The notes beneath the pieces were generated by a model. It was given only the letters and a program-made list of their open reading frames with translations. It was not told the origin of the DNA and did not search any database. A stretch of 40,212 bases of DNA, from NCBI GenBank assembly GCA_009839505.1, contig VXPO01000022.1, forward strand, positions 1 to 40,212, written 5' to 3'. The position numbers and the translations under genes are program-made. The DNA comes from Gammaproteobacteria bacterium. Lineage in GTDB: Bacteria; Pseudomonadota; Gammaproteobacteria; Pseudomonadales; Azotimanducaceae. Below are positions 7,247 through 15,199 of the stretch, in pieces. The stretch's first letter is position 1; each line of letters begins with the position of its first letter.

Positions 7247-8056
7247 ATGGTCATCGCGCTCTCGATCGTCCACGGGCTCGTCCTGTTCGGGTTCTTCATC
7301 GCCATGGCCGTCTCGTGGTTCGGCAGTTCGGCGGACATCAAGGACTGCTCTCGGTTTGCCGGGATCGTCGTCGGTGCGCTCGTGTTGGCCACATTGCCGA
7401 TCCTCGTTCTGTCCGGCGCGCTCGCCGTGGTGCTGGCGGCATTCGGGCTGGTGATAGGACTGGCGCGGACGTTCCTGTTCACCGCGGTGGGCGCATCCTG
7501 CTGTGCCGGTGCAGGATTCGCCGCGTTTCCGCTGATCAAGCCGGGCCTTGGTGGCCTCGATGGACACGCCGCCCGCGTGCCCCTCGGCCCCACGTTGGTC
7601 GTCGCGTTGGTGGTCGCTGGCGCATGGTGTGCGTACACGTTCGTACTGTTCAGCGTGTTCACACCGGAGCTGTCCGACATCGCGCAGCGGTTGATCGGCG
7701 AGGCGGAAAACCTCGATGGTAGCGAGAGCGCGGCAATCGCGGCGATTGGGGTTTGTGTCATCGCCTTCGAGGAGGAGCTGGTCTACCGTCTGGGCATCCA
7801 GAACCTCGTGGCACGCTATTTCGGATGGTGGGATCGCCGTTACTGGCTGGCGATCTTGATTTCGGCAACCATCTGGACGATTGGACACGTCGGCACGCTC
7901 GAACCAGGTTGGGTAAAGCTCGCGCAGATCTTTCCCGCGGGAATCGCCCTAGGCTGGCTCGCCCGCAAGCACGGCATCGAGGCGTGCATCGTGGCGCACG
8001 CGGTGTTCAATATCGCCGCCTACTGGATGGGCGAGAACGGCGTGCTTCCGGTGTAG
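7247..8056 (+). CDS. CPBP-family intramembrane metalloprotease
   Basis: A 269-residue polytopic membrane protein with hydrophobic segments covering most of residues 1-135 and 160-260. It carries the Abi/CAAX protease motifs: EEELVYR at 175-181, His214 in ATIWTIGHVG, and HAVFN at 251-255. These residues form the glutamate/histidine active site of Rce1-like proteases. In bacteria CPBP proteins process peptides or confer self-immunity, and no partner peptide gene is visible here. The start at 7247 lacks a strong ribosome site and lies 39 bases after the SDR stop. Confidence 0.88.
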   Translation: MVIALSIVHGLVLFGFFIAMAVSWFGSSADIKDCSRFAGIVVGALVLATLPILVLSGALAVVLAAFGLVIGLARTFLFTAVGASCCAGAGFAAFPLIKPGLGGLDGHAARVPLGPTLVVALVVAGAWCAYTFVLFSVFTPELSDIAQRLIGEAENLDGSESAAIAAIGVCVIAFEEELVYRLGIQNLVARYFGWWDRRYWLAILISATIWTIGHVGTLEPGWVKLAQIFPAGIALGWLARKHGIEACIVAHAVFNIAAYWMGENGVLPV

Positions 8057-8092
8057 CCGTAGAGCTCCTAAGCCGTCCTCGACGCTTCGCTG
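8057..8092. repeat. 3'-end dispersed element, copy 1
   Basis: Directly after the CPBP stop, the sequence CCGTAGAGCTCCTAAGCCGT followed by CCTCGACGCTTCGCT matches the elements at 21539 and 31725. The shared core is CGTAG-(6-8)-AAGCCGTCC. It lies in the convergent gap between the CPBP and dioxygenase genes. Confidence 0.55.
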
Positions 8093-8099
8093 TATCCGC

Positions 8100-8125
8100 G
8101 GGCGACCACAAGGGTCCCCCTACGA
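8100..8125. repeat. Dispersed GGGCGACCACAA-type intergenic repeat, copy 2
   Basis: GGGCGACCACAAGGGT at 8100-8115 followed by CCCCCTACG shares its first 12 bases exactly with 5585-5596, and the CCCCTACG part with 5621-5627. It lies between the convergent CPBP and dioxygenase genes. Confidence 0.5.
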
Positions 8126-8131
8126 CGTGCG

Positions 8132-8944
8132 TTATCTCGACGGTCTCTGATCACACAAGACGGCCACCCGGTGCATTTCCCGTACCTCGCCGCCGTAGTC
8201 CAGCACCGGTGAGTGCAGCACGCAGCGGTTGTCCCACATGGCCAAGGTGCCCGGCTCGTAGTGGACCCGCGCCTGGTAGCGTTCGCGGGTGCAGTGGTTG
8301 TAGAGAAAGTTGAGGATCGCATCGCTTTCTCCGGGCGGTAGCGCCGGGATGCGCCGGGTGAACCCTCGATTGACGTAGAGCGCCTTGCGTCCGGTCTCCG
8401 GGTGCCGCAGCACGACGGGATGCGTGGCCGGGCGGCGGATCAGGTCGATGTCGAAGTTGCGCCCGTCGTGCTCCGCGTCGAGCGGCTCGAGGAACGCCTT
8501 CATGGGCTCCGATAGATCGTCGTAGGCCGCGTACTGCGAGGCGTAGAACGTATCGCCGCCGGCCGAGGGGACTTGGCGGGCATGCAGCATCGAGATCTTC
8601 GGCGGGATGGCCTTCCAGCTCACGTCGGAGTGCCACCCTTCGGCGACCGAACGTCGCTTCGCGTCCGAGTAGATCAGCAGGACGTCGTCGTACCCGGGCA
8701 CCGTGGTCGAGTAGCCGTGGACGTCGAGTTGTCCCCACCGCATGCCGAACTCGCGCAGACCGTCGTCGGTCAGGTCTTCCTGCCCGTGCAGGGCGATGGC
8801 GCTGTACCGCATGAGCAGCGCATGTACCGCGGCGAGGCCGTCGTCGTCGAGATTCACCACATCGACGCCGCGGACTTCCGCCCCGAGTGCGCCACTCAAG
8901 GGTCGTACATCGTATCGGTCAAGATCTATTGCAGCTTCAGCCAT
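8132..8944 (-). CDS. TauD/TfdA-family Fe(II)/2-oxoglutarate dioxygenase
   Basis: A 270-residue non-heme iron dioxygenase that couples 2-oxoglutarate decarboxylation to substrate hydroxylation. Iron ligands are His105 and Asp107 (GWHSDVSW) and distal His244 in WDNRCVLHSP; Arg259 in MHRVAV is the 2-oxoglutarate anchor, as in TauD (WDNR...H...MHR). ATG at 8944 follows AGGAGAG; the frame stays open further upstream but is antisense or shadow there. It starts 20 bases after the stop of the exported VOC gene, so both are probably one transcript. The substrate is unknown; taurine is not implied by the fold alone. Confidence 0.9.
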   Translation of the reverse strand: MAEAAIDLDRYDVRPLSGALGAEVRGVDVVNLDDDGLAAVHALLMRYSAIALHGQEDLTDDGLREFGMRWGQLDVHGYSTTVPGYDDVLLIYSDAKRRSVAEGWHSDVSWKAIPPKISMLHARQVPSAGGDTFYASQYAAYDDLSEPMKAFLEPLDAEHDGRNFDIDLIRRPATHPVVLRHPETGRKALYVNRGFTRRIPALPPGESDAILNFLYNHCTRERYQARVHYEPGTLAMWDNRCVLHSPVLDYGGEVREMHRVAVLCDQRPSR

Positions 8945-8964
8945 GGCGGTCCTCTCCTGTATCT

Positions 8965-9438
8965 CTAGCTTGACGCCGCTTCGTGGGGTAGCGGAGATGC
9001 GATTCGCAGCACGTTGCCATCCAGGTCCACGGCCTGGAACTCGCGCGACCCCCACGGCTTGTCGTTCGGGGCTTCGCGGATGGTGACGCCGGCCTCGACG
9101 TAGGCCGCATGGACATTGTCGGCGTTGTTCACGTCGTAGAAGACCCAGGTCGGCTTGATCGTACCCGGCGTCTCGGCCAGGAAGATGGACACTTCGCCGT
9201 TCGTGACGGAACCGAAGGTCTTGTCGTCGGACTCGTCGGGCCAGTCCCAGTTCTTGGTGAACCCGAGTTCCGAGGTGTAGTAGTCGATGCTCTCTTCGAC
9301 ACTCTTGACGTCGAGAATGGGCGTCGCGTGCTTGAACGACAAGTCGTTCGGATCCGCATCCTCGTCCGAATGGGCACGGATCAGCAAGGCGGTTCCAAGG
9401 GCGAGGGCAAGGAGGCATAGGGATGTCAGAAGCTTCAT
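8965..9438 (-). CDS. Exported VOC (glyoxalase/bleomycin-resistance) superfamily protein
   Basis: A 157-residue protein. Residues 1-22 (MKLLTSLCLLALALGTALLI) are a signal peptide or anchor, which is unusual because most VOC proteins are cytosolic. The VOC module follows: HATPILDVKSVEESIDYYTSELGF, then SIFLAETP, then the C-terminal half VTIREAPNDKPWGSREFQAVDLDGNVLRI. The start His and the Glu in SREFQ are at metal-ligand positions of the family. ATG at 9438 is preceded by a GGATGA-like site. It is the first gene of a pair with the TauD-like dioxygenase. A single VOC module of this size would be expected to work as a dimer. Confidence 0.85.
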   Translation of the reverse strand: MKLLTSLCLLALALGTALLIRAHSDEDADPNDLSFKHATPILDVKSVEESIDYYTSELGFTKNWDWPDESDDKTFGSVTNGEVSIFLAETPGTIKPTWVFYDVNNADNVHAAYVEAGVTIREAPNDKPWGSREFQAVDLDGNVLRIASPLPHEAASS

Positions 9439-9554
9439 GGGGTCATCCTGCAGCGGGACAGAGACAATAGCCGAAACGGACGTCGTTCGGTTGACCGGAA
9501 TGCCGATGGTCGATTTCAATGCGTCGTTTCGTCTCGAGGGAATCGGGGAAGGGG

Positions 9555-9971
9555 ATGAAGCAGGGCGTTGATCCAGACGACTTGACGCGTCCGTTCTGGG
9601 AGGCCGCCAACGAGGGTCGGCTGGTGATCCAGTACTGCGCCGACTGCGACCGGTTGCAGCACCCGCCGGGGCGCACATGCCACGCGTGCGGGTCCGGCGA
9701 TACGTTGCAATGGCGGCAGGTGAGCGGCCGGGGCCGCATCTACAACTATGGCGTCGTCCACGACTGTCCTATTCGGCTGCTCCAGGAAGACCAGCCGTTC
9801 AATGCCGCGGTGGTGACCTTGGAGGAGGATCCCGGCATCCAGATGTACTCGCACTTGCCGGGCACGCCCGTGGATGAGGTGCCGGTGGGGGAAGCAGTTG
9901 AGGTCGTGTTCGAAGCAACCGCAAATGGCCAGAAGGTCCCCGAATGGCGCGTGGCGGGCGCGCAGCGATGA
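9555..9971 (+). CDS. DUF35 OB-fold / zinc-ribbon acyl-CoA-associated protein
   Basis: A 138-residue protein. An N-terminal helix (RPFWEAANEGRL) is followed by a zinc ribbon with Cys28, Cys31, Cys42 and Cys45 (CADC...CHAC), then an OB-fold ending near VEVVFEATANG. DUF35 proteins partner thiolase-fold enzymes: ChsH2 binds the Ltp2 retro-aldolase in steroid side-chain breakdown, and others partner SCP2-type thiolases or HMG-CoA synthase. ATG at 9555 follows GGGAAGGGG; an upstream in-frame ATG at 9519 has no such site. Its stop overlaps the thiolase start (ATGA). Confidence 0.9.
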   Translation: MKQGVDPDDLTRPFWEAANEGRLVIQYCADCDRLQHPPGRTCHACGSGDTLQWRQVSGRGRIYNYGVVHDCPIRLLQEDQPFNAAVVTLEEDPGIQMYSHLPGTPVDEVPVGEAVEVVFEATANGQKVPEWRVAGAQR

Positions 9972-11287
9972 GTACGCCCGCGCCGGCCTCCGTGTATCGG
10001 TCTGGAGAGGGCCTAGGTTTGTGGGAGCATCGAGGCAAGGTCGCCGCAGTGGGCATCGGCCATTCCCCGACGGCACGTCGGTGGGACGGCAAGCCCGCAA
10101 ACTCGGTGGGAGGCATCAGCCTGGCCGCCCTTCGAGGTGCGATCGAGGACTCGGGCGTCGATCCGGCGGACGTGGATGGCTTGGTCATGGATCCGACCAC
10201 GACCACCGGTGCCTTCTGGCCCCAAGGCAAACCGCTCCCGTGGGATGCGATCAACGCCTACGAACGCACGGATGACCCGCTAGATGGCATCACGCGTCTC
10301 AGTGCCGAGTGGATGCTCAAGAACATGCCGGAATTGACCGGGGTGCAGTTCACCCGCTACGGCATGGGTTGCATGTCGAGCGCCATCTGCGTTGCCGCCC
10401 AGGCCGTGGGCGACGGGCGCACGCATACCTGCCTGGTGCTGAAGAGCTGGCACAACCTCGAGGGGCGGTACTACCAGGGCGGTGCCAACGCGGGCAATGC
10501 GATTCCGGGATCGAGCGCCATCCGCTCGCTTTGGGGGACACCGGCATGCTTCGGTACGGCGGTTCAGTTCGCCGAGTACTGCCGCAAGTACGGCAAAAGC
10601 CACGACATGATGGCGCCGTTCATCGAGAACTCCCGAAACAACGGGTTGAAGTTCCCGGAGGGCTATTGGGCGCAGCACCGGCCCGAGGAGATCACCCCGG
10701 AGGACTACAAGGCGGCGCGCTGGATCGCCAAGCCCGCCAACCTGTTCGACAACGACATGCCGATCATGGTTTCCGCTGCGTACCTGTTCACCACCGCCGA
10801 ACGTGCGCGCCAGCTCAAGCAGAAACCTGTCTACATTCTCAACCACGCATCGAGCCGAACGCGGCCACGCAGCTTGACGCCTACTCTGGACGAGGTGGAG
10901 GAGGACACTGCGCGAACGGCCCGGAAGATCTACGAAGGTGCCGGCATCACCGCCGCCGACCTGTCGTTCGAAAACATGTACGACGGCTTTGCGTTGTTCC
11001 ACCAGTTCCACATCGAGGGCTTGGGCTACCGGGGCATCAAGTTCGGCGAAGCGCTCGACTTCTACCAGACGGATATCAGCATCGGCGGACCGAACCCCGT
11101 GTCGCCGAGCGGCGGCAACATCGGCTGTGGCCGCAGTCGGTTCTGGATGCACACCGACTGCATCCAGCAGATACAGCGACGGGCGAGCTCACGCCAGGTC
11201 ACGGGCGTCAAGCCGGAAGTCGCGGTGTCGGGTGGGCCGATGCCCCTCGGTGGCAACTTCACCGTCTGGAGTTCGACGCCGGGATGA
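9968..11287 (+). CDS. Thiolase-fold (SCP2/Ltp2-like) acyl-CoA enzyme
   Basis: A 439-residue thiolase-superfamily protein. The nucleophile-loop equivalent is YGMGCMSSAICVA with Cys135. The C-terminal part has EDTARTARKIYEGAGITAADL, ENMYDGFALFHQF and NPVSPSGGNIGCGRSRF, so the classical GHPxGATG motif is replaced. That pattern is typical of SCP2-type or aldolase-type members rather than biosynthetic or degradative thiolases. It begins in an ATGA overlap with the DUF35 gene and ends in an ATGA overlap with the HAD gene, so stoichiometric production with DUF35 is likely. Retro-aldolase, thiolase and simple acyl-CoA binding are all possible. Confidence 0.87.
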   Translation: MSTPAPASVYRSGEGLGLWEHRGKVAAVGIGHSPTARRWDGKPANSVGGISLAALRGAIEDSGVDPADVDGLVMDPTTTTGAFWPQGKPLPWDAINAYERTDDPLDGITRLSAEWMLKNMPELTGVQFTRYGMGCMSSAICVAAQAVGDGRTHTCLVLKSWHNLEGRYYQGGANAGNAIPGSSAIRSLWGTPACFGTAVQFAEYCRKYGKSHDMMAPFIENSRNNGLKFPEGYWAQHRPEEITPEDYKAARWIAKPANLFDNDMPIMVSAAYLFTTAERARQLKQKPVYILNHASSRTRPRSLTPTLDEVEEDTARTARKIYEGAGITAADLSFENMYDGFALFHQFHIEGLGYRGIKFGEALDFYQTDISIGGPNPVSPSGGNIGCGRSRFWMHTDCIQQIQRRASSRQVTGVKPEVAVSGGPMPLGGNFTVWSSTPG

Positions 11288-11643
11288 TCCTCGTCAGCTT
11301 CGACATCGACGGGACCTTGGAGGAGGGCGACCCGCCGGGAATACTCACCATGGACTTCGTCCGCCAGGTCAAGGGTGAGGGGCTCTTGGTTGGCAGTTGC
11401 TCCGACCGCCCGATCAGTGCGCAACGCGCCCTTTGGGCGCGCCACGGTATCGATGTCGACTTCGCCGTCTCGAAACACATGCTGGGCGAAGTCAAGGCGA
11501 GCTTCGACGCCGAGGTGTACTACCACATCGGTGACCGAGAAGATCTGGACAAGCGGCCAGCGGAGCAGGCCGGCTTCCGGTTTCTCTGGCCTCACGAGGC
11601 CGTAGCGATGCCGTGGACTAAGACGGGATCCGTTAGACCCTGA
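11284..11643 (+). CDS. Small HAD-like hydrolase
   Basis: A 119-residue protein starting MILVSFDIDGTLEEGDPPG. The DxDGT motif (Asp7, Asp9) is the phosphorylated-aspartate site of the HAD superfamily; SCSDRP is a motif-II region, and YYHIGDREDLDKRPAEQAGF is the motif-IV acidic region. It has no cap domain. It overlaps the thiolase stop by 4 bases and its own 3' end overlaps the convergent molybdenum hydroxylase gene by 11 bases. A phosphatase is the default guess; the substrate is unknown. Confidence 0.82.
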   Translation: MILVSFDIDGTLEEGDPPGILTMDFVRQVKGEGLLVGSCSDRPISAQRALWARHGIDVDFAVSKHMLGEVKASFDAEVYYHIGDREDLDKRPAEQAGFRFLWPHEAVAMPWTKTGSVRP

Positions 11644-13876
11644 GGTTGTTCTTCGAGACCGGCAACTCCCGGACTCGGATACCGGTCGCCGCGTGGATCG
11701 CGTTCACCAGGGCCGGGGCGGCGGGTGGCGTGCCGGGCTCGCCAGCACCGCCGAGCGGGCCACCACTGCTCACGATCACGGTCTCGACCACGGGCATCTC
11801 GTCCATGCGGAGCATCGGATAATCGTGGAAATTGCTCTGCTTGACGCGTCCGTGCTCGATGCTGATCTCGCCGTGCAGGGCGGCGGTCAGGCCGTAGACG
11901 ATGCCACTTTCCATCTGTGCGGTTAGGCCGTCGGGGTTGACCGCGTAGCCGGCGTCGACGGCACAGACCACGCGTTCGACGCGTAGCGCACCGTCCGAGA
12001 TGGCGACCTCGGCGACCTCGGCGACGATGCTGCCGAAAGACTCGTGCAGAGCGATGCCCCGTCCTCGGCCTTCGCCGAGCGGATGCGTCCAACCGGCCTT
12101 CTCGGCGGCGGCGTCGAGCACCTTGCGGTGCCGCGGCGCATGGTTGAGGAGGCGGCGTCGAAATGCATACGGGTCTTCGTGGGCAAGGTTGGCCAACTCG
12201 TCCACGAACGATTCAGTGAAGAAGGCGTGTTGCGAGTGGTCGACGGCGCGCCATACGCCGAACGGGACGTGGGTGGGGCTCGCCACCGAGGCGATGCGTT
12301 GGTTGTCAATGGCGTACGGGATCCGGGGTGCTTCGGCCGGTTCGTGCTTGTCGACGTAGAGGTTCATCCACACGGTGGGCCGGCCGCTCTGGTCTAGGGC
12401 ACCCCGGAAGCGGCTGGTCACGGCTGGCCGGTAGCGGTCCTGGGCGATGTCCTCCTCGCGGGACCAGACGAGTTTCGTCGGCGCGCCGACCGCTTGCGCA
12501 ATGCGCGCGGCCTGCACCACGTAGTCCTGGACCGATCGCCGTCCAAACGCACCGCCGAGGTAGGCGTTGTGCACGATCACGGCGTCCGGTTCCATGCCGA
12601 GCGCATCGGCCGCGGCGGCGCGTGCGCCCAAGGGATTCTGGGTACCGGTCCAGACTTCGCAGATGCCGTCGTGCAGCCAAACCGTGCAGTTCAAAGGCTC
12701 CATCGGAGCGTGGGCCAGGTACGGAACCCGGTACTCGGCCTCGATCCGGCGGGCGGCGGTGGCGAGCGCCGCGTCGACGTCGCCCCGGTCCACCTCGACG
12801 TCACCGTTCGATTCGATCTCGGCTTGCGCGAGGTCGCGTTCGAACTGCGCGAAGATTGCCGCTTGATCCACCTTGTCTCGACCAACGTTGTCCCACTCGA
12901 TGTCCAGCACCGCCAGCCCTCGGTCGGCATGCCAGTAGCCGTCGGCGACCACGGCCACGAGATCACCGAGATTGACGACCTGTTGGACGCCCGGCTGGCG
13001 CATCGTCTCCGCGTCGTCTATCACGGCGACCTTGCCGCCGAAGACGGGCGCCGAGCGGACCGTGGCGACCTTCATGCCGGGTAGTTGGGCGTCGATGCCG
13101 AACATCGCGCTGCCGTCGGTCTTGCCGGGGATGTCGTTGCGCGGGACGGACTTGCCGATCAGGTTGAACGCCTCTGCGTTCTTGAGCTTGGGTTTCGAGG
13201 ACGGGGCGAACTGGGCTGCGGCCGCCGCGAATGATGCGTAGGTGTCACTGCGCCCACTGGGCGCGTGGGAGATGCGGCTCTGGGCGAGCACCAGTTCCCG
13301 CACCGGGACGTTCCAGGCCGCCGATGCCGCCTTCGCGAGCATCTCTCGCGCCGCTGCGCCTGCCACACGCATGCCATGTGCCCCGGTCGCGCGTACGCTC
13401 AAGCTGCCACCGGTGATCTGCAAGTCCATCGCCTGGGTGAGCTTGAGAAGGATCCCGTCCACCGTGCCCACCAAGGCCCTGGGAATCTGGGCGTCGCCGA
13501 ACAGGAACCCGCGGGGCAGGGCGTAGTTGGCGTATTCGTCGTGCGCCGGTGCCTCCATGACGTCGACGAGATTCCAGTCGGCGTCCAGTTCGTCGGCGAG
13601 CATCTGCGCCAGCGCCGTGTGCACGCCCTGGCCCATCTCGGCATGGGGAACGATGGCGACGACCCGGTTGTCGGGCGCGATCTTGACCCAGATGTTGAGC
13701 AGTGACTCGCCTTGGTTGGCGACCAACTCCTTGACGCGCGGGGCACGATGGCCGGGCCGGATGGCGACGCCGACGATGAGGGCGCCCCCGGTGACTACGC
13801 CTGCGGTGATCAGGCCGCGGCGCGTCCACTTGCCGAGGCGCGATTTTTTAGCCCGTGGTGCCGGATCGTCAGCCAT
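11633..13876 (-). CDS. Molybdenum hydroxylase large subunit, IorB type, with Tat signal
   Basis: A 747-residue molybdopterin-binding subunit of the xanthine dehydrogenase/isoquinoline 1-oxidoreductase family, which hydroxylates N-heterocycles or aldehydes. The N-terminus has [21 protein letters not shown], a twin-arginine signal with a hydrophobic core, so the enzyme is exported. Cofactor-domain blocks include [42 protein letters not shown] and the C-terminal [24 protein letters not shown]. That last block contains the GEPG sequence with the catalytic glutamate. ATG at 13876 overlaps the small-subunit stop by 8 bases. A separate FAD subunit is absent, as expected for the IorAB type. Confidence 0.92.
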   Translation of the reverse strand: MADDPAPRAKKSRLGKWTRRGLITAGVVTGGALIVGVAIRPGHRAPRVKELVANQGESLLNIWVKIAPDNRVVAIVPHAEMGQGVHTALAQMLADELDADWNLVDVMEAPAHDEYANYALPRGFLFGDAQIPRALVGTVDGILLKLTQAMDLQITGGSLSVRATGAHGMRVAGAAAREMLAKAASAAWNVPVRELVLAQSRISHAPSGRSDTYASFAAAAAQFAPSSKPKLKNAEAFNLIGKSVPRNDIPGKTDGSAMFGIDAQLPGMKVATVRSAPVFGGKVAVIDDAETMRQPGVQQVVNLGDLVAVVADGYWHADRGLAVLDIEWDNVGRDKVDQAAIFAQFERDLAQAEIESNGDVEVDRGDVDAALATAARRIEAEYRVPYLAHAPMEPLNCTVWLHDGICEVWTGTQNPLGARAAAADALGMEPDAVIVHNAYLGGAFGRRSVQDYVVQAARIAQAVGAPTKLVWSREEDIAQDRYRPAVTSRFRGALDQSGRPTVWMNLYVDKHEPAEAPRIPYAIDNQRIASVASPTHVPFGVWRAVDHSQHAFFTESFVDELANLAHEDPYAFRRRLLNHAPRHRKVLDAAAEKAGWTHPLGEGRGRGIALHESFGSIVAEVAEVAISDGALRVERVVCAVDAGYAVNPDGLTAQMESGIVYGLTAALHGEISIEHGRVKQSNFHDYPMLRMDEMPVVETVIVSSGGPLGGAGEPGTPPAAPALVNAIHAATGIRVRELPVSKNNLRV

Positions 13877-14336
13877 TGGTGTCGAGTTCCGCGGCTGCCC
13901 GCTTGATCGCCTGCCGGATGCGGCCATAGGTGCCGCAGCGACAGATGTTGCCGCGCATGGCGACATCGATGTCGGCGTCGGTGGGAGCAGTGTTGTGCGC
14001 GAGTAGAGCAGCGGCGGACATGATCTGGCCGGATTGGCAGTACCCGCATTGGGGAACCTGCTGGTCGATCCACGCCTGCTGTACGGGGTGACGCGCACCG
14101 TTCGTTGCGAGCCCTTCGATGGTCGTCACGGATCGTCCTTCGGCGGCGCGCAGCGGGGTCGTACAGGAGCGAACCGGCGCACCGTCCAAGTGCACGGTGC
14201 ATGCGCCGCACTGGGCGATGCCGCAGCCGAACTTGGTTCCGGTGAGCCCGAGTTGCTCGCGAATCACCCAGAGCAAGGGCATGTCCGGGTCGGCACTGAC
14301 GCGGTGTCTGGTGCCGTTTACCTCGAGTTCCGTCAC
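13869..14336 (-). CDS. Molybdenum hydroxylase [2Fe-2S] small subunit, IorA type
   Basis: A 155-residue electron-transfer subunit with two [2Fe-2S] clusters. The plant-type cluster is bound by Cys38, Cys43, Cys46 and Cys58 ([15 protein letters not shown]...RSC). The second helical cluster is bound by Cys97, Cys100, Cys132 and Cys134 ([10 protein letters not shown]...NICRCGTY). It carries electrons from the molybdenum site of the large subunit encoded immediately downstream. It has no signal of its own and would ride out with the Tat-signalled partner. Confidence 0.95.
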   Translation of the reverse strand: MTELEVNGTRHRVSADPDMPLLWVIREQLGLTGTKFGCGIAQCGACTVHLDGAPVRSCTTPLRAAEGRSVTTIEGLATNGARHPVQQAWIDQQVPQCGYCQSGQIMSAAALLAHNTAPTDADIDVAMRGNICRCGTYGRIRQAIKRAAAELDTNG

Positions 14337-14374
14337 GGTCGACTCCCGGTGGCAAGGAACTGCATTCTAGGCGC

Positions 14375-15199
14375 TCAGGATCGCATGATCGTGCGGAGTA
14401 CGGTATCGATATCCGCACCGCCTTCGCTGTCCTTCAGTGCGGCCATGCGTGCGTAGAGATCCGCCGCCGCTTGGTGGAATCCGTCCGGCAGATCGGCCGC
14501 TCGGAAGGTTGCCGCGATCTCCCGCATCTCGCCGGCAAAGCGCCAGGCCTTGGGCGACGTGGACTTGGCGGTGTTGGCGGAGCGCGATGCCAGGCCGGGC
14601 TGCGAGATATCCCATTCCCCGAGCAGTTCCCCGGTCACGCCATTGCTCTCGGCGAGCGCACGCACGGCGAGCAGCAGCGCCGACGAACCCTTGGTGAAGG
14701 CTGCATAGCACATCTTGAGGGCGGATGCGGCACCGATCCCGCCGTCGATGGCGCGGGCATCGACCAGCGTGCCGTCGAACAGCGCGGCTATGCGGCCTGC
14801 CTGCGCTCCCGACAGGTACAAGCGCGTGGCCCCCTCGCGCCATGCGGGGGGACCTATGATCCCGCCGTCGACGGTGCGCTCGCCGAACCGTTCGCCGATG
14901 CGGGCAGCCGTGGCCGGCGACACCGCGTTGGCGTCCACGTAGATGCCGCCAAAGCCCGTTTCGGCAACCGCAGCGGCGACCTCGGCTGCTGCTTCCGGCG
15001 GACAGACCGAGATCACGACCTCGGCTTCGGTGGTTGCTTCGCTGAACGTCGCGACGGCGTGGAGTCCGGCGCGTTCGGCCCGTACCCGGGTCGCTTCGCT
15101 ACGACCGGCAGAGAGCCAGGTTACGTCGTGGCCGTTGCCGCGAAGTGCCGCACCGATCGATGCGCCCATGGCGCCCGGATGGAGCAGCAGAACCGTCAT
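14375..15199 (-). CDS. NAD(P)-dependent dehydrogenase, 6PGDH-like with DUF1932 C-terminus
   Basis: A 274-residue beta-hydroxyacid dehydrogenase-type protein. The N-terminal Rossmann motif is a variant, LLLHPGAMGASIGAAL. Next come VVISVCPPEAA and a mid-chain VDGGIIGPPAW. The helical C-terminus begins at ALKMCYAAFTKGSSALL, where the Lys fits the family's catalytic lysine. The DUF1932-type end is typical of small dehydrogenases acting on hydroxy acids. It starts within the stop of the M20 gene (ATGA), so the two products probably act in one pathway, with the hydrolase first. Confidence 0.85.
   Translation of the reverse strand: MTVLLLHPGAMGASIGAALRGNGHDVTWLSAGRSEATRVRAERAGLHAVATFSEATTEAEVVISVCPPEAAAEVAAAVAETGFGGIYVDANAVSPATAARIGERFGERTVDGGIIGPPAWREGATRLYLSGAQAGRIAALFDGTLVDARAIDGGIGAASALKMCYAAFTKGSSALLLAVRALAESNGVTGELLGEWDISQPGLASRSANTAKSTSPKAWRFAGEMREIAATFRAADLPDGFHQAAADLYARMAALKDSEGGADIDTVLRTIMRS

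Noticed and set aside
6413-7888. 491-codon open frame on the minus strand
   Set aside because: It is antisense to the SDR and CPBP genes, is rich in Arg/His/Asp with low-complexity runs typical of shadow frames in GC-rich DNA, and has no family motif.
9470-9491. Imperfect palindrome CCGAA...TTCGG between divergent operons
   Set aside because: Only 5-bp arms with mismatched interior; not above chance for this composition.
10309-11283. Long frame upstream of the HAD protein that could suggest a fusion
   Set aside because: It is the out-of-frame shadow of the thiolase gene. The HAD protein starts at ATG 11284 in an ATGA overlap.
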